Assembly: GCA_903930345.1 (NCBI GenBank)
Contig: CAIYYI010000703.1
Span: forward strand, 1 to 45,986
Length of the DNA stretch: 45,986 nucleotides
From: an uncultured Verrucomicrobiota bacterium
GTDB lineage: Bacteria > Verrucomicrobiota > Verrucomicrobiia > Limisphaerales > CAIYYI01
Direction of reading: 5' to 3'
Below the pieces are notes generated by a model. That model made no database searches, had not been told where the DNA came from, and saw nothing but the letters and a program-made list of their open reading frames with translations. The translations under genes were made by a program, and so were the position numbers. Shown in pieces: positions 1 to 8,839 of the stretch (positions are counted from its first letter, which is position 1; each line of letters opens with the position of its first letter).

Positions 1-12
1 TTCGACATTGTT

Positions 13-390
13 TCAATCGCCCTCACGATGCTCAATCGGCTCGGCACCCCGGAACACCACCATCCACCATCCTTCCCACTTGGGGTAGAAGAACGACATC
101 TCCCACTTCTCGCGGTCAGCGGGAAAGTGGATGCTCTCGGGAACAATGACCGGCAATTCCTGCGGGAACTCGGCCACGCCCAGAAAATCGAGCGCGGCGT
201 CCCATCGCTCCAAGAGATGCTTCCTGACCTCTTCAACTCTCTCGGTGTCCGGCTGTGAACCCACGGGCCACGACAGGTCAATACACACGCCACGGAATCG
301 CCCGAGATGCACAGAGGCAACGTCTCCCTCGATCGCTGCCTCACCCCAAGGGCTTGGCTGAGTTTTTGGCTGGCGCGTAAACAGACTCAT
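13..390 (-). CDS. hypothetical protein, 125 aa
   Basis: Small soluble protein that I do not recognise. The frame extends upstream to an ATG at 444, but the ATG at 390 (reading MSLFTRQPKTQ) looks like a more natural start because the upstream residues are basic and low in structure. The body has an acidic, Trp-rich C-terminal half (KWEMSFFYPKWEGWWMVVF), which suggests a compact alpha/beta fold such as those of small SMI1-like or immunity-type proteins. That resemblance is only impressionistic. No signal peptide or membrane segment is visible. It lies downstream of a small membrane-protein gene on the same strand, 74 bases away. Its role is unknown. Confidence 0.5.
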   Translation of the reverse strand: MSLFTRQPKTQPSPWGEAAIEGDVASVHLGRFRGVCIDLSWPVGSQPDTERVEEVRKHLLERWDAALDFLGVAEFPQELPVIVPESIHFPADREKWEMSFFYPKWEGWWMVVFRGAEPIEHREGD

Positions 391-464
391 GCTTGTGTTG
401 AACGCAAAGGTGAGCGACCGGTGCCCGGCGGCTCGCTCACGCAATGCAAATCAAGATTCATATC

Positions 465-1049
465 TCAATGAGGGTCGGAACTGAGAGGCGGGGCACCGGC
501 TCGCTCCACCGTCTGGTTCGCAGCTTCTGATTGTCCCTGAGAACGAGCGAGTGCCACAGACCACGACCGGCCCTTCACGAACAACACAATGCCGACAATG
601 AATGGGATGAACACCGACCAAACGTCATACCACTGCACTCCCTGCTTCCAGGTGTCTCCGGGTTGGGAAGCCGCCGCTTTGAACAAGTAGTGCGCACAAT
701 TAAGGACCTGTGCAAAATGGCCGGCGATGTAGAATAGCCCGATTCCGATAAACGCGACGGAGTAGCAATCAACCAACGAAAATGATCCAAAGGAAAGGTC
801 GCGAGACACGCCACGGGTGACAAACCGCGCAATGGACAGTGCGAATACCCAAATCAAAATGGCGCCAACAATCGGGCCGATCACCATGAAGACCGGCACA
901 GCCAGATATGACCCCATAACTGCAGGCCCAGCCTGCCGAGACATCTCAGTAAACCGAAGTAGCTGCGGCGACAACTGGATTGCGACCTGCAGAAAGAAAT
1001 TCAGCGCCATCAGACGCAGGATAACGACGATCAGGCTTTGGAGGTTCAT
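465..1049 (-). CDS. hypothetical four-helix membrane protein, 194 aa
   Basis: Predicted inner-membrane protein of unknown function. The longer frame starts at 1151, but the ATG at 1049 (MNLQSLIVVILRLMALNFFL) begins directly with a hydrophobic helix and is the likelier start. About four membrane segments are visible: residues 3-22, roughly 45-70, roughly 90-112 and roughly 145-165. The C-terminal tail is polar (SQGQSEAANQTVERAG). No catalytic motif is seen. It precedes the 125-aa gene on the same strand. Conservation outside this window was not tested. Confidence 0.55.
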   Translation of the reverse strand: MNLQSLIVVILRLMALNFFLQVAIQLSPQLLRFTEMSRQAGPAVMGSYLAVPVFMVIGPIVGAILIWVFALSIARFVTRGVSRDLSFGSFSLVDCYSVAFIGIGLFYIAGHFAQVLNCAHYLFKAAASQPGDTWKQGVQWYDVWSVFIPFIVGIVLFVKGRSWSVALARSQGQSEAANQTVERAGAPPLSSDPH

Positions 1050-1258
1050 ATGCGCGCTTTCCGCGAACAGTAATATTGAACGAATTTTTCGTCCGTTGTT
1101 ACCGGTGGCTTGCTTTTCATTAGGATGGCGATATTGGAGTGGCCAACCCACGTTGGCAATGGCAAACAGAAGGCTGAAAAAATGACTGCGGGACTACGGA
1201 CCATGGGACCAAAACAATGCAGAAGACGGAAGGGAAGACGGGGACGGCTCGGCAAAGC

Positions 1259-1370
1259 CTCGCCCCACCGGATTTCGGATTCTCCCTCAGTCTGGATTAT
1301 CAAACGCCCCGAAATTCTGACCGTCACACCTGGCAGAATATACCCGCCCACCCGTTGCCGGTGGGGCGAG
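1259..1370. repeat. MITE-like element copy 1 with 13-base terminal inverted repeats
   Basis: The left end CTCGCCCCACCGG (1259-1271) is the exact reverse complement of the right end CCGGTGGGGCGAG (1358-1370). The interior (1284-1358) is nearly identical to the copy at 1515. Next to the right end a short hairpin, CCCACC...GGTGGG, is also visible. The element encodes no protein, which fits a non-autonomous mobile or REP-like element. No transposase or RAYT gene is seen in the window. Confidence 0.65.
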
Positions 1371-1514
1371 GATTCTTCCGAGCCGCAGGGCGGAACAACC
1401 AAATGCCAATGCCATCACTGAATGAATACCAACCCCAACTGATCCAGTCCGGTTGTCACAGTCAGACCAGTGGCGTTCTGGATAGGGGGGGAGTCCAACT
1501 GGCTCGCCAGAAGG

Positions 1515-1627
1515 CTCGCCCCACCGGGTTTTGGTATTCCCTCAGTCTGGATTATCAAACGCCTCGAAATTCTGACCGTCACACCTGACAAAAAATACCC
1601 GCCCACCCGTTGCCGGTGGGGCTTTGC
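1515..1627. repeat. MITE-like element copy 2
   Basis: Direct repeat of the element at 1259-1370, offset 255-256 bases. Its left end is the same 13 bases (1515-1527). Its right end reads CCGGTGGGGCTTTGCC, and the reverse complement of that, GGCAAAGCCCCACCGG, is close to the sequence that begins copy 1 (GGCAAAGCCTCGCCCCACCGG at 1251-1271). The interior differs from copy 1 by a few substitutions, so the two copies have diverged slightly. Confidence 0.65.
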
Positions 1628-1666
1628 CAAGCCATGGGGAGTGGCCTGGGCAAATCAGGAAACCTC

Positions 1667-4435
1667 TCAATCATCATCCTCTTTCCGCAGGGTGACCGCC
1701 CACTCGGGGAACGGGGTCTGTGACCCCTTCATCGCATGCCACAGAATGCGGTTGAAAAGATCCTCCGGGCAGCGATCCACTTCGTGCAGGGGCAACCTGG
1801 CCGAGAGCTGCGCATGCCGGCGTTGCAGGGTGTCGGTGATCCGCTTGGGATCGGGGTTCATCTGGTCCAACGGCACGTTGTTGGTGCGGGTCACGTACGG
1901 GGTGAAATCCGGCGTGGCGGCAAAGCAATCGGACATGGGGGTGGCGGTGGCGTCCATCTGGTTCATGGGGGGCAGGCCCAGGATAAGTTCCATGGTGCGC
2001 AGCAGGCTGGTCTGGTTGTACTGGGTGCCGACCACCGCGCCGCGCCGGGTGTACGGGCTGATGGCATAGGCCACCGTGCGGTACCCGCTCACGTGGTCCC
2101 AGCCGTTTTGCGGGTCGTCCTCGATCACAAAAACGCAGGTGTTGGACCAGAACCGGGAACGGCTGATCGCCTCCACAATCTGCCCCAGGGCAAGGTCGTT
2201 ATCCGCCACCTGCGCCGCCGGGGTGGGAGCGCCCACCTTGGTGCCACTGGTGTGGTCGTTCGGCAGGCAGATCAGGGTGAGATGCGGGAATTGCCCGGTC
2301 GCCTCGCTCTGTTTCAAATCCCGGATGAACTGCGCCGCGCGGAACACGTCCGGGACATCCATGTCCCAGCCCACCGTGTTGGTGACCAGGTGGGGGCGGA
2401 GGGAGGCGATACCCGGCCGGCTGGAAAGGGCGATGAGGTCCGTGCCCTCGCGGAATTCACGGTAGTGGTCCAGCCACTTGGGGCCGCCCTTGCGGAGCGG
2501 GTCCCGCCAGGCCGAGTCGGTGATGGCGAACTCGCCAAAGTCCCGGAAGGTTTTGCCGCCCGCCAGGGCGGCGTCCCACAGGAAGCCGGCGGGCGAGTAC
2601 GCCAGCGCGTCCACATCGCTGTCATCCATCCCGTCCGGGTAGCTGCGCGGGAACCCGGCGAAGGAGCGCTCCATGTAATCGGTGGCGATGCCGGTGTCGG
2701 CCCACTGGTGGCCATCCGCGCTGAGGATGCCCGAGCAGTAGGTGTTGTCCAGCAGGGCGAACTCGCGCGCGAGCGCATGGTGGTTGGGGGTGATGGCTTC
2801 GCCGAAAATGCAGAGCGAGGGATCGCCGTTGCCCTCCGGCATATCTCCCAGCACCTGGTCGTAGGTGCGGTTCTCCTTGATGATATAGACCACCTGCTGG
2901 AAATGGCTCGGCTCGCCGACCCGCTCGGGCACGGGCCGGGGCGGGGTGCCCGGGCGCGCGGGCAGGCGGGCCTCGCGCAGCGCGCCGTACCGCAGATTGT
3001 GCAACACGGTGGCGGTCTGGGCGCGCAACTGGCGGGCGCCGGGCAGCGGGATGCGGGAGAGGACGCCGTAGTATTGGTGGGAGTTGTACTTCACCTTTTC
3101 CCCCGGCGCGTAAAACCGGGTGGAGCCCAGCCCCTTGATGTTCGCCACCCAGAGGGTGTGGCGGCGGTCGTCGCAGACCACCGCGCCCGGAAACCAGGCG
3201 GTGGGGATCAGCCCGCGCAGCCGGGATTTGCCCGGTGCGAAATCAACCACCGCCACCGCGTTCTGGGTGCCGTTGCAGACATACAGGGTTTTGCCAGTGC
3301 CGTCAAAAGTCAGCGCATTGGGGGTGGCGCCAAACAGGTCCGCCGGGCTCTGCCGGGTCCAGATGGTTTCAATCAGGGTGTCGGTGCGCGTGTCGATCAC
3401 GCTCAGGGTGTCGCTGCCGGCGTTGGCCACCACCACCCAATGCCCGCCGGGGGTGGCCGCCAGGGCGGAGGCGTGCAGGCCCGTCAGGATTTCCCGGCGG
3501 GCGGGCAGCAACTCCCGGCTGGCCGCTTCCGGACCGGATTGCAGGTCAAACACAGACACCGAACCCTCACTGGCAATGTGGCGCACCGGATCCACGCGCA
3601 CACGGGTGCCCTGGCCGGCGGGGCCGGTCAGGCTCTCGTCATCCGGCAGCCGTCCGCCCCAGTTGCTCACATACGCCTTGCCCGCCGCCAGTTTCACATC
3701 GAACGGGGCCATCCCGGTCTGCCAGAGGCGCAGCACCCGCCCGGTGGCGGCCTCCAGCTCCAGCAGCCGGTTGGAGAGGTTCAGCACCACGTACAGCCGC
3801 TGGCTGTCCGGCGAGACCGCGAGGCCGGAGGGAATGTCCGCCTTGCGCTTGCCCGAGCCGAACGTCGGCAGCCGCAGCGTGCGCAAGGGCGCGAGCGTGC
3901 CCGGGCCGGTGCGGGCGAAAACCTTGATGCTGCCATTGACATTGGCCAGGTAAAGGCGCTGGCCATCCGGGGAAAACACCAGGCCCGTGAAACTGAGCTG
4001 GCCGGTCTTGTCCGGTTTGAGGATGTGGGAGGAAACCGCGTCCGGGGATTCGTCATCCTGCTCCTCCGCAGGGAGGTGAAGGGTGGCACGAAACCGGCCG
4101 GTGGCGGCATCAAACACCATGAGCTGGGCGGTTTTGCCGGAGGTGACGGCCAGGCGGCCATCCGGGCTGAGGGCGACGGCTTGGGGGCGCAGGCCGGGCA
4201 GCGGCAGCACCTGGCCGGCCGGGGTCAACAGTTGGTTGGCCGGGGTGTGATAGCGGTTGCCACCCAGATTGCCCACCGGCGCGTGGGTGCCCAGACCGTC
4301 GGAGGGGGCAGGCGGCACGGACACGGTTTCCGGCCCGGCGGACGGGGTGCGGCAGCCTGCGGCCTGGAGGAGCAGGGCGAGTCCCGCTGCGAGCAGAACC
4401 CCGGCCCGGCCTGGAGCGTTATGGACTGTATTCAT
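1667..4435 (-). CDS. YncE-like propeller / phosphoesterase lipoprotein, 922 aa
   Basis: Bifunctional exported protein. The start at 4435 gives a lipoprotein signal (hydrophobic run LLAAGLALLLQAAGC, with Cys as the probable lipidated residue). The longer frame to 4519 would bury that signal and overlap the upstream gene. Residues about 60-500 form a YncE/YVTN-type beta-propeller with repeated SPDGQRLYLANV-like and VSPDSQRLYVVLN-like blades. From about residue 510 a phosphoesterase domain of the acid phosphatase/phospholipase C class (PF04185-like) follows, with IIKENRTYDQVLGD and SADGHQWADTGIATDYMERS. It lies five bases after the ABC permease gene and is probably cotranscribed with it. The family is common in Planctomycetes and Verrucomicrobia. 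Its substrate is unknown. Confidence 0.8.
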   Translation of the reverse strand: MNTVHNAPGRAGVLLAAGLALLLQAAGCRTPSAGPETVSVPPAPSDGLGTHAPVGNLGGNRYHTPANQLLTPAGQVLPLPGLRPQAVALSPDGRLAVTSGKTAQLMVFDAATGRFRATLHLPAEEQDDESPDAVSSHILKPDKTGQLSFTGLVFSPDGQRLYLANVNGSIKVFARTGPGTLAPLRTLRLPTFGSGKRKADIPSGLAVSPDSQRLYVVLNLSNRLLELEAATGRVLRLWQTGMAPFDVKLAAGKAYVSNWGGRLPDDESLTGPAGQGTRVRVDPVRHIASEGSVSVFDLQSGPEAASRELLPARREILTGLHASALAATPGGHWVVVANAGSDTLSVIDTRTDTLIETIWTRQSPADLFGATPNALTFDGTGKTLYVCNGTQNAVAVVDFAPGKSRLRGLIPTAWFPGAVVCDDRRHTLWVANIKGLGSTRFYAPGEKVKYNSHQYYGVLSRIPLPGARQLRAQTATVLHNLRYGALREARLPARPGTPPRPVPERVGEPSHFQQVVYIIKENRTYDQVLGDMPEGNGDPSLCIFGEAITPNHHALAREFALLDNTYCSGILSADGHQWADTGIATDYMERSFAGFPRSYPDGMDDSDVDALAYSPAGFLWDAALAGGKTFRDFGEFAITDSAWRDPLRKGGPKWLDHYREFREGTDLIALSSRPGIASLRPHLVTNTVGWDMDVPDVFRAAQFIRDLKQSEATGQFPHLTLICLPNDHTSGTKVGAPTPAAQVADNDLALGQIVEAISRSRFWSNTCVFVIEDDPQNGWDHVSGYRTVAYAISPYTRRGAVVGTQYNQTSLLRTMELILGLPPMNQMDATATPMSDCFAATPDFTPYVTRTNNVPLDQMNPDPKRITDTLQRRHAQLSARLPLHEVDRCPEDLFNRILWHAMKGSQTPFPEWAVTLRKEDDD

Positions 4436-4440
4436 GGAGG

Positions 4441-6102
4441 TCAGCGAGGAGAGCGGTTGATCGGCTGGCTGGCCAGCGGGCGCAGTTGAACCCGCAAATG
4501 CTGCCGGGCCGAGACCCAATTGAAAACGGACACGCCCGCGCTGATCACCAGCCAGGCCATGACAAAGTAGTGGTCAGCGGGTTGGAGCACGTTGATTCCC
4601 CGGCGGATGAGCGACATCCGGAGGTATCCGTAAACCGCCATCAGCACCCCATACAGCACCCAGGGCAGCAACAGCACCCGCACCGTTGTGCTGGTGATGG
4701 CGGTGTTGGCATTGCCCAGCCGCAGGCTTTGCCACAGCCCCTGGTGGGCGAGGGCCACCAGATCCAGGGGCAGCATCACGATCCCGGCGGCGCAGATCCA
4801 CAGCCAGTCCCGCTGCCGCCACCCGCCCCAGCCCAGCATCAGCAGCAGGTCGATGGCGATGAGGGCGGCCAGCGGCCCAAGAAATTGCCCCCGCAGCCCG
4901 CGCAGGTAGCCCTGCACCAGGGCACCCGGCGGCAAGGGGGTGACGAGGATCAATTCCAACGCTCCGCTGCGCCGCGCGGGCCCCAGCCAGCGCGCGGCCT
5001 CGGCGGTCACCCAGAACTTGAACACCAGGCCCAGGGTGAGGGCGGTGAAAATGAAATTGCTGTGATCAATCCAATACCGGTCATGCGCGGCCCAGCCCAG
5101 CAGCCAGAGGCCGGCGCAAAGGCCGAGGAAAATCCAGGGCAGCCACAGGCGCCACCGCTCGGAAAGGGTCAGCCACGCGATCGGGTTGATATCCAACCAA
5201 CGCCGCCGGTGGGCCAGTTGCCAGCGGGGGTTGCCCCGCCAGAAAATCTTCAGCCGCGCCCAGCGCCCCGGCCGCGCCACCGGCGCGCTGCGCTCCCGGT
5301 CCTGCCAGCTCCGGGGTGCGACTATGCTCGCCACCCGCAGGAAAACCCAACCCAACGCATGCACCGCCACCAGGGAAACCCAGTAGGCCGATCCCAGGCT
5401 TTGATACGGCTGCGCGAAGGCGCCAACCATGGTGAAACCGGGGCTCAGGAACAGGAGCGAGGCCGCCAGCCAGAGGCCCGGCCCTCCCTCCCCGGACAGC
5501 GCCTCGTTCGGGTTGGTGTGGCTTTCGTCGAGCGCCACGCCGGTGAGCACCGGAAACGCCACGGTGAAGAGCAGCAGGATCCCCAGCGCGGAGAGCATGG
5601 CTTTGCGCCCGTGGCGGCAGAGCGAGGAGGCGAGCATTCCCGTGGCGGCGGAGAAGAACAGGGTGTTGAGCAGCGCCAGCGCCACCCGGCCCAGCTCCAC
5701 CCCGCTCACCCCGCCCAGCAGCAGGCTGATGCCCAGCACCGGCACCACCCCCAGCAGGCCGTACAACGCCTTCAACGTGGTGGCGGCCAGTTTGCCGCCC
5801 ACCACATCGAACCCCTTCAGGTCGGTCAGGAACAGCAGCCCCAGGGTGCCCTCGCGTTTTTCCGCGCTCAGGCTGTCGGCGCACAGCGCCACGCCGCTGA
5901 AAAGGGCGAGGATGAATGAGAATGCGCCCAGATAGATGAACAGGATCATGCCCATTTGATTGATGGCCACCCCGGTGAGCAGGATCAGAAAAAAACAGGT
6001 GAAGGCCATGGCCAGGGCGGCGGTCGTGAAGCGGGCCCAATAGGTGCTCCGCTTCCGCGCCGCCACGCGCATCTCGCGCTCGACCACTGGCAGGAGGATC
6101 AT
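4441..6102 (-). CDS. ABC-2 type transporter permease, 553 aa
   Basis: Integral membrane protein with about twelve hydrophobic segments in two halves joined by a basic cytoplasmic region around residues 270-310 (RPGRWARLKIFWRGNPRW). The N-terminus (MILLPVVEREMRVAARKRSTYW) and the SLSAEKREGTLGLLFLTDL motif after the second helix are typical of ABC-2 export permeases. No ATP-binding subunit is encoded next to it in the window, so its partner must lie elsewhere or have been lost. It ends five bases before the propeller/phosphoesterase gene on the same strand. The exported substrate cannot be read from the sequence. Confidence 0.75.
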   Translation of the reverse strand: MILLPVVEREMRVAARKRSTYWARFTTAALAMAFTCFFLILLTGVAINQMGMILFIYLGAFSFILALFSGVALCADSLSAEKREGTLGLLFLTDLKGFDVVGGKLAATTLKALYGLLGVVPVLGISLLLGGVSGVELGRVALALLNTLFFSAATGMLASSLCRHGRKAMLSALGILLLFTVAFPVLTGVALDESHTNPNEALSGEGGPGLWLAASLLFLSPGFTMVGAFAQPYQSLGSAYWVSLVAVHALGWVFLRVASIVAPRSWQDRERSAPVARPGRWARLKIFWRGNPRWQLAHRRRWLDINPIAWLTLSERWRLWLPWIFLGLCAGLWLLGWAAHDRYWIDHSNFIFTALTLGLVFKFWVTAEAARWLGPARRSGALELILVTPLPPGALVQGYLRGLRGQFLGPLAALIAIDLLLMLGWGGWRQRDWLWICAAGIVMLPLDLVALAHQGLWQSLRLGNANTAITSTTVRVLLLPWVLYGVLMAVYGYLRMSLIRRGINVLQPADHYFVMAWLVISAGVSVFNWVSARQHLRVQLRPLASQPINRSPR

Positions 6103-6169
6103 GGCGCTGGTTTAACCGGTTTGCCCCAAATAACCAAGCTTTTATGCGCGCGCGGCGCGGCTGCGGGAA

Positions 6170-7210
6170 TTACCGCACGCTCTGTCGCAGTGGATGGCGC
6201 CATTCCCAAGTGCCGTCATAAACTTTCCTGGCTTTGCCATCAGGCTGCTTTTCCTCGCGGGCGCGTTTGGACTGGTAGGCGAGGCGAACCTCGTTCCCGT
6301 GGAATTGGACGATAAAGAAACCGTTTTCCGTCTGTCCGGTGTTGACGCACTGCAGCTTTGCCTCCGCGCCCGGCGGAGCCCACTGGCGCAGGCCGGTGCC
6401 GGTATGCCCGTACAGGTAAAGGATCACATTGTAGGGCCGCACAGCCTCGTAAAACGCCCGCCAATCATTGGTGTGCCACCAAGGGGTGTCAAACCCGCAA
6501 TGGCTCATCAGGACCACTGGCCGACCGCTGTTCCCGACGTGGCGGGTCAGGTCCGCCTGCAAAAATGAAAGGGCCCCCTGAGGATGGTGCCAGATCGACT
6601 GGTAACGGGGCAGGCGAGGATTGAGATCATCGGCCGGGTAGATTCCCAGCGCGACCAAGTGCACATCCTCCCAGTCCCAAGAGTAGTGCAGTTGGTTGGT
6701 GGAAAGATTGGCCAACCAGCCCCGTTGCTGGCGCACGCGGTTGCGCTCCTGAAGCCGTGCCTGGAAGCTGAACCCGAACTTCTCCTGCCCGACCGGCGGT
6801 CCGTCGTGGTTGCCCCAGGTTTCGAAGACGCGGTGGCTGAGCAGTCCATCCGTGCCGTCCAGACCGAAATCCCCCAGGAACCACTCATATTGCACCGGTG
6901 ACTGGTGGCGGCCTTGAAACTCGCGGTCGCCGTCATCAATGACATCACCCAGTACACACACGCCGCGCGGGACCGGGATTGGGCCACCCCCAAGTTCATC
7001 GGGCCAGGTCAGGTTAGTGACGGTGTTCATTGCCCGCAGAGTGCGGCTGACGCGCTCGTTGCGGTCCTCGTTTTCAAACGCGTCGTAATGGACGTCGGAG
7101 GTGACGATGAAAGTCACCTCGCGCGCCGCCTGGGCCGGGCGTGGGCACAGCAGCAGAAGGAGGCTTGCCGCCAGCCAGACAACCGCCGGGCAATGGTTGG
7201 GTTTGCTCAT
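6170..7210 (-). CDS. secreted calcineurin-like metallophosphoesterase, 346 aa
   Basis: Phosphohydrolase with a dinuclear metal site. The start MSKPNHC at 7210 gives a signal peptide (AVVWLAASLLLLLCPRPAQAA) ending near residue 30. The family motifs appear in order: SDVHYD (D-x-H), LGDVIDDGD (GDxxDxG), WGNHDG (GNHD), LMSHCG and GHTGTG (GHxH-like, with the last His replaced by Gly). The longer frame to 7219 adds three residues only. It lies 44 bases upstream of uppP, which follows it on the same strand. Substrate unknown. The altered final motif suggests divergence from the canonical GHxH enzymes, although the first His is kept. Confidence 0.75.
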   Translation of the reverse strand: MSKPNHCPAVVWLAASLLLLLCPRPAQAAREVTFIVTSDVHYDAFENEDRNERVSRTLRAMNTVTNLTWPDELGGGPIPVPRGVCVLGDVIDDGDREFQGRHQSPVQYEWFLGDFGLDGTDGLLSHRVFETWGNHDGPPVGQEKFGFSFQARLQERNRVRQQRGWLANLSTNQLHYSWDWEDVHLVALGIYPADDLNPRLPRYQSIWHHPQGALSFLQADLTRHVGNSGRPVVLMSHCGFDTPWWHTNDWRAFYEAVRPYNVILYLYGHTGTGLRQWAPPGAEAKLQCVNTGQTENGFFIVQFHGNEVRLAYQSKRAREEKQPDGKARKVYDGTWEWRHPLRQSVR

Positions 7211-7254
7211 TACCACCATATCCGATCAGCCACCGGGGGCCGGTCCGTCCTTGC

Positions 7255-8043
7255 TCAGCGGCTGCCCGCCCAAAGCAATATGCCCAGACCGAGCGCGATG
7301 CGGTACCAGCCGAAAACCACAAAATTGTGCCGCTGCACATAGCCCAGCAGCCACTTCACCACGGCAAAGGCGGTGACCGCCGCCACCCCGGTGCCAATGG
7401 CCACCATGGTCCAGTTCTCCGCCCCCAGATCATGCCGGGCCTTGAAGATTTCCAGAAACCCGGCCGCGAACAGGGTGGGGATGCCGACCAGAAAGGAAAA
7501 CTCCGCCGCCGCCGGACGGGCCAGCCCCATGGCAATGGCCACCAGGATAGTGGCCCCGGAGCGGGAGGTGCCGGGGAACGCGCCCGCCACCAATTGCGCC
7601 GCCCCCACGGCCAGCGCCAGTTGCCAGGTGATGGTGGTGGCGCCGGGTTTGTTCCGCAGCCAGCGCTCCACCGCCAGGATCGCCACGCCACCGATCAGGG
7701 TGGCCCAGGCCACCGGAGCGGCGGTTTTCGGCAAATGAAATCCGGCCTTCTTGATGATGAGGCCGCCGATCCCGGTCAGGATGAACGCGGCGGCCAACTG
7801 GCCCACGTACAGGCGCGTGGCCGGGGTGCGCCACTCGGCCAAAAGCTGCCGCAGGCGGCCGGTGAACACCAGCAGCACCGCCAGCACCGCCCCGCACTGC
7901 ACCACGGTGTTGAACAGTTCCGACTGGCGCGGCAGCCAGCCCAGATTCTCCACCAGCAGCAGGTGGCCGGTGGAGGAGACCGGGAGAAACTCGGTGACGC
8001 CTTCGATGACGCCCAGCAAAATTGCGACAAGCCAGTCGGACAT
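7255..8043 (-). CDS. uppP: undecaprenyl-diphosphatase UppP (BacA), 262 aa
   Basis: Membrane enzyme that dephosphorylates undecaprenyl diphosphate and so recycles the lipid carrier for peptidoglycan and other wall glycans. Both family signatures are present: EGVTEFLPVSSTGHL at residues 14-28, with the paired glutamates, and FPGTSRSGATI near residue 160. Length and the eight-helix hydrophobicity pattern match the BacA family. The ATG at 8043 starts MSDWLVAILLGVIEG. It is preceded by a strong terminator (8060-8086), so it probably has its own promoter or depends on some readthrough. Confidence 0.93.
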   Translation of the reverse strand: MSDWLVAILLGVIEGVTEFLPVSSTGHLLLVENLGWLPRQSELFNTVVQCGAVLAVLLVFTGRLRQLLAEWRTPATRLYVGQLAAAFILTGIGGLIIKKAGFHLPKTAAPVAWATLIGGVAILAVERWLRNKPGATTITWQLALAVGAAQLVAGAFPGTSRSGATILVAIAMGLARPAAAEFSFLVGIPTLFAAGFLEIFKARHDLGAENWTMVAIGTGVAAVTAFAVVKWLLGYVQRHNFVVFGWYRIALGLGILLWAGSR

Positions 8044-8059
8044 AACGGGGGGATAGCTT

Positions 8060-8086
8060 AAAAAGCCGCCGGCCGGAGCCGGCGGC
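8060..8086 (-). terminator. rho-independent terminator of the response-regulator operon
   Basis: A perfect 9-bp stem, GCCGCCGGC / GCCGGCGGC, with a 4-base loop spans 8065-8086. On the minus strand it is followed by TTTTT (complement of 8060-8064). It sits 14 bases past the stop of the 136-aa gene and 16 bases before the uppP start, in the right orientation to end the leftward operon. Confidence 0.85.
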
Positions 8087-8100
8087 CGGGTGAAAGCGGG

Positions 8101-8511
8101 TTACTTCTTTTTGCCGCCGAAGAGGGAGGACCAGAAGGATTTGCCCTCCAGGTTCTGCTGCTGGACCTTGAGCTGGCCCAGAATGGAGTTGAGGGTCATG
8201 TCGATCTTGTTCCACTGCACCTCAAGGTTGCGCAACGCATTCTCGCTCATCTCGCTCAGGGCGCGGATGGAGGAGGCGCTGGAAATGACGCCGTGAATGT
8301 CCTCCCGGTTGATGGGCGGCGTCTCAAACGACGCCAGGATCATCTCCAATTCCTGCACCAGCAGCCGCTTGACCTCCTTGAGTTGCTCCTCATCCTCCGC
8401 GCTGAATTTCTTGGCGCGCGCCAGGTTGATGAAAGTGTTGAACTGTTTCCAGCTCTCCACATAGCTGTCGATTTGGGCAATCGTGCGGTCCAGTTTCTTT
8501 TTGTCGCTCAT
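8101..8511 (-). CDS. hypothetical helical protein, 136 aa
   Basis: Third gene of the leftward operon of the MglA module. I chose the ATG at 8511 (MSDKKKLDRTIAQIDSYVESW). The longer frame to 8580 would overlap the preceding gene by 44 bases. The protein is almost entirely alpha-helical and charged, with coiled-coil character (residues 30-60, EDEEQLKEVKRLLVQELEM, and 85-120), and ends with FWSSLFGGKKK. This hydrophobic-then-basic tail resembles a membrane- or partner-docking tip. The N-terminus of the 566-aa protein across the divergent promoter is similar in style (MFGFIKNLFKSGG). No known family is recognised. Its position implies a structural or adaptor role in the module. Confidence 0.65.
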   Translation of the reverse strand: MSDKKKLDRTIAQIDSYVESWKQFNTFINLARAKKFSAEDEEQLKEVKRLLVQELEMILASFETPPINREDIHGVISSASSIRALSEMSENALRNLEVQWNKIDMTLNSILGQLKVQQQNLEGKSFWSSLFGGKKK

Positions 8512-8536
8512 AGCTTGAACGGTTCCAGCGTCGGTC

Positions 8537-8839
8537 TCAGTTGGTCTTGGGGCCCTGGGGGGCCAGGAAGACCATCGCACCGCCCCGTTGTTCCCGGGCG
8601 GTGATCTTAAAGGCGGAATAACGAATGATCAACTCATTCAGTGGCAAACCCGCCTCGCGGGCCTGGCGGAAGGCCTCCAACACCCGGCGGCTCACCTCCT
8701 GCACGTGCTTTTCGGGAAAAGCCCGGGGCAGCGTGGAGGTCAGAATGCGCCCCGAGGCGTCCACCGTGAAGCTGCCCGAGGGCAGTTGCAGCAGTTGCGG
8801 CTTTTCCGGCGTTTTGCCAAATATGTCTAGGAGGCCCAT
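8537..8839 (-). CDS. small protein, possibly roadblock/LC7-like, 100 aa
   Basis: Overlaps the end of the response-regulator gene by 13 bases, so translation is probably coupled. It opens with MGLLDIFGKTPEKPQ. It then reads SFTVDASGRILTSTLPRAFP, a long amphipathic helix (HVQEVSRRVLEAFRQAREAG), LNELIIRYSAFKITAREQRGG and AMVFLAPQ. That strand-strand-helix-strand-strand layout, with the 'Dasgrilts' and 'ykitare' strands, is reminiscent of roadblock/LC7 domains of the MglB type. I infer this from pattern only and it needs a profile or structure search. The gene sits between the receiver-PATAN gene and the 136-aa gene. Confidence 0.65.
   Translation of the reverse strand: MGLLDIFGKTPEKPQLLQLPSGSFTVDASGRILTSTLPRAFPEKHVQEVSRRVLEAFRQAREAGLPLNELIIRYSAFKITAREQRGGAMVFLAPQGPKTN

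Larger units (their letters stand above)
1050..1666. other. gene-free stretch carrying two MITE-like repeats
   Basis: No convincing coding frame is seen in these 617 bases. Open frames here exist on both strands but have no recognisable protein character, and they run through the repeats. The stretch separates two minus-strand genes and holds two copies of a roughly 110-base element (1259-1370 and 1515-1622). The upstream part (1050-1200) may hold the promoter of the membrane-protein gene. Confidence 0.6.

Noticed and set aside
1736..4489. A 917-codon open frame antisense to the propeller/phosphoesterase gene, and other long antisense frames.
   Set aside because: They are mirror frames of GC-rich genes with no motif order or signal peptide, while the opposite strand carries recognisable domains.
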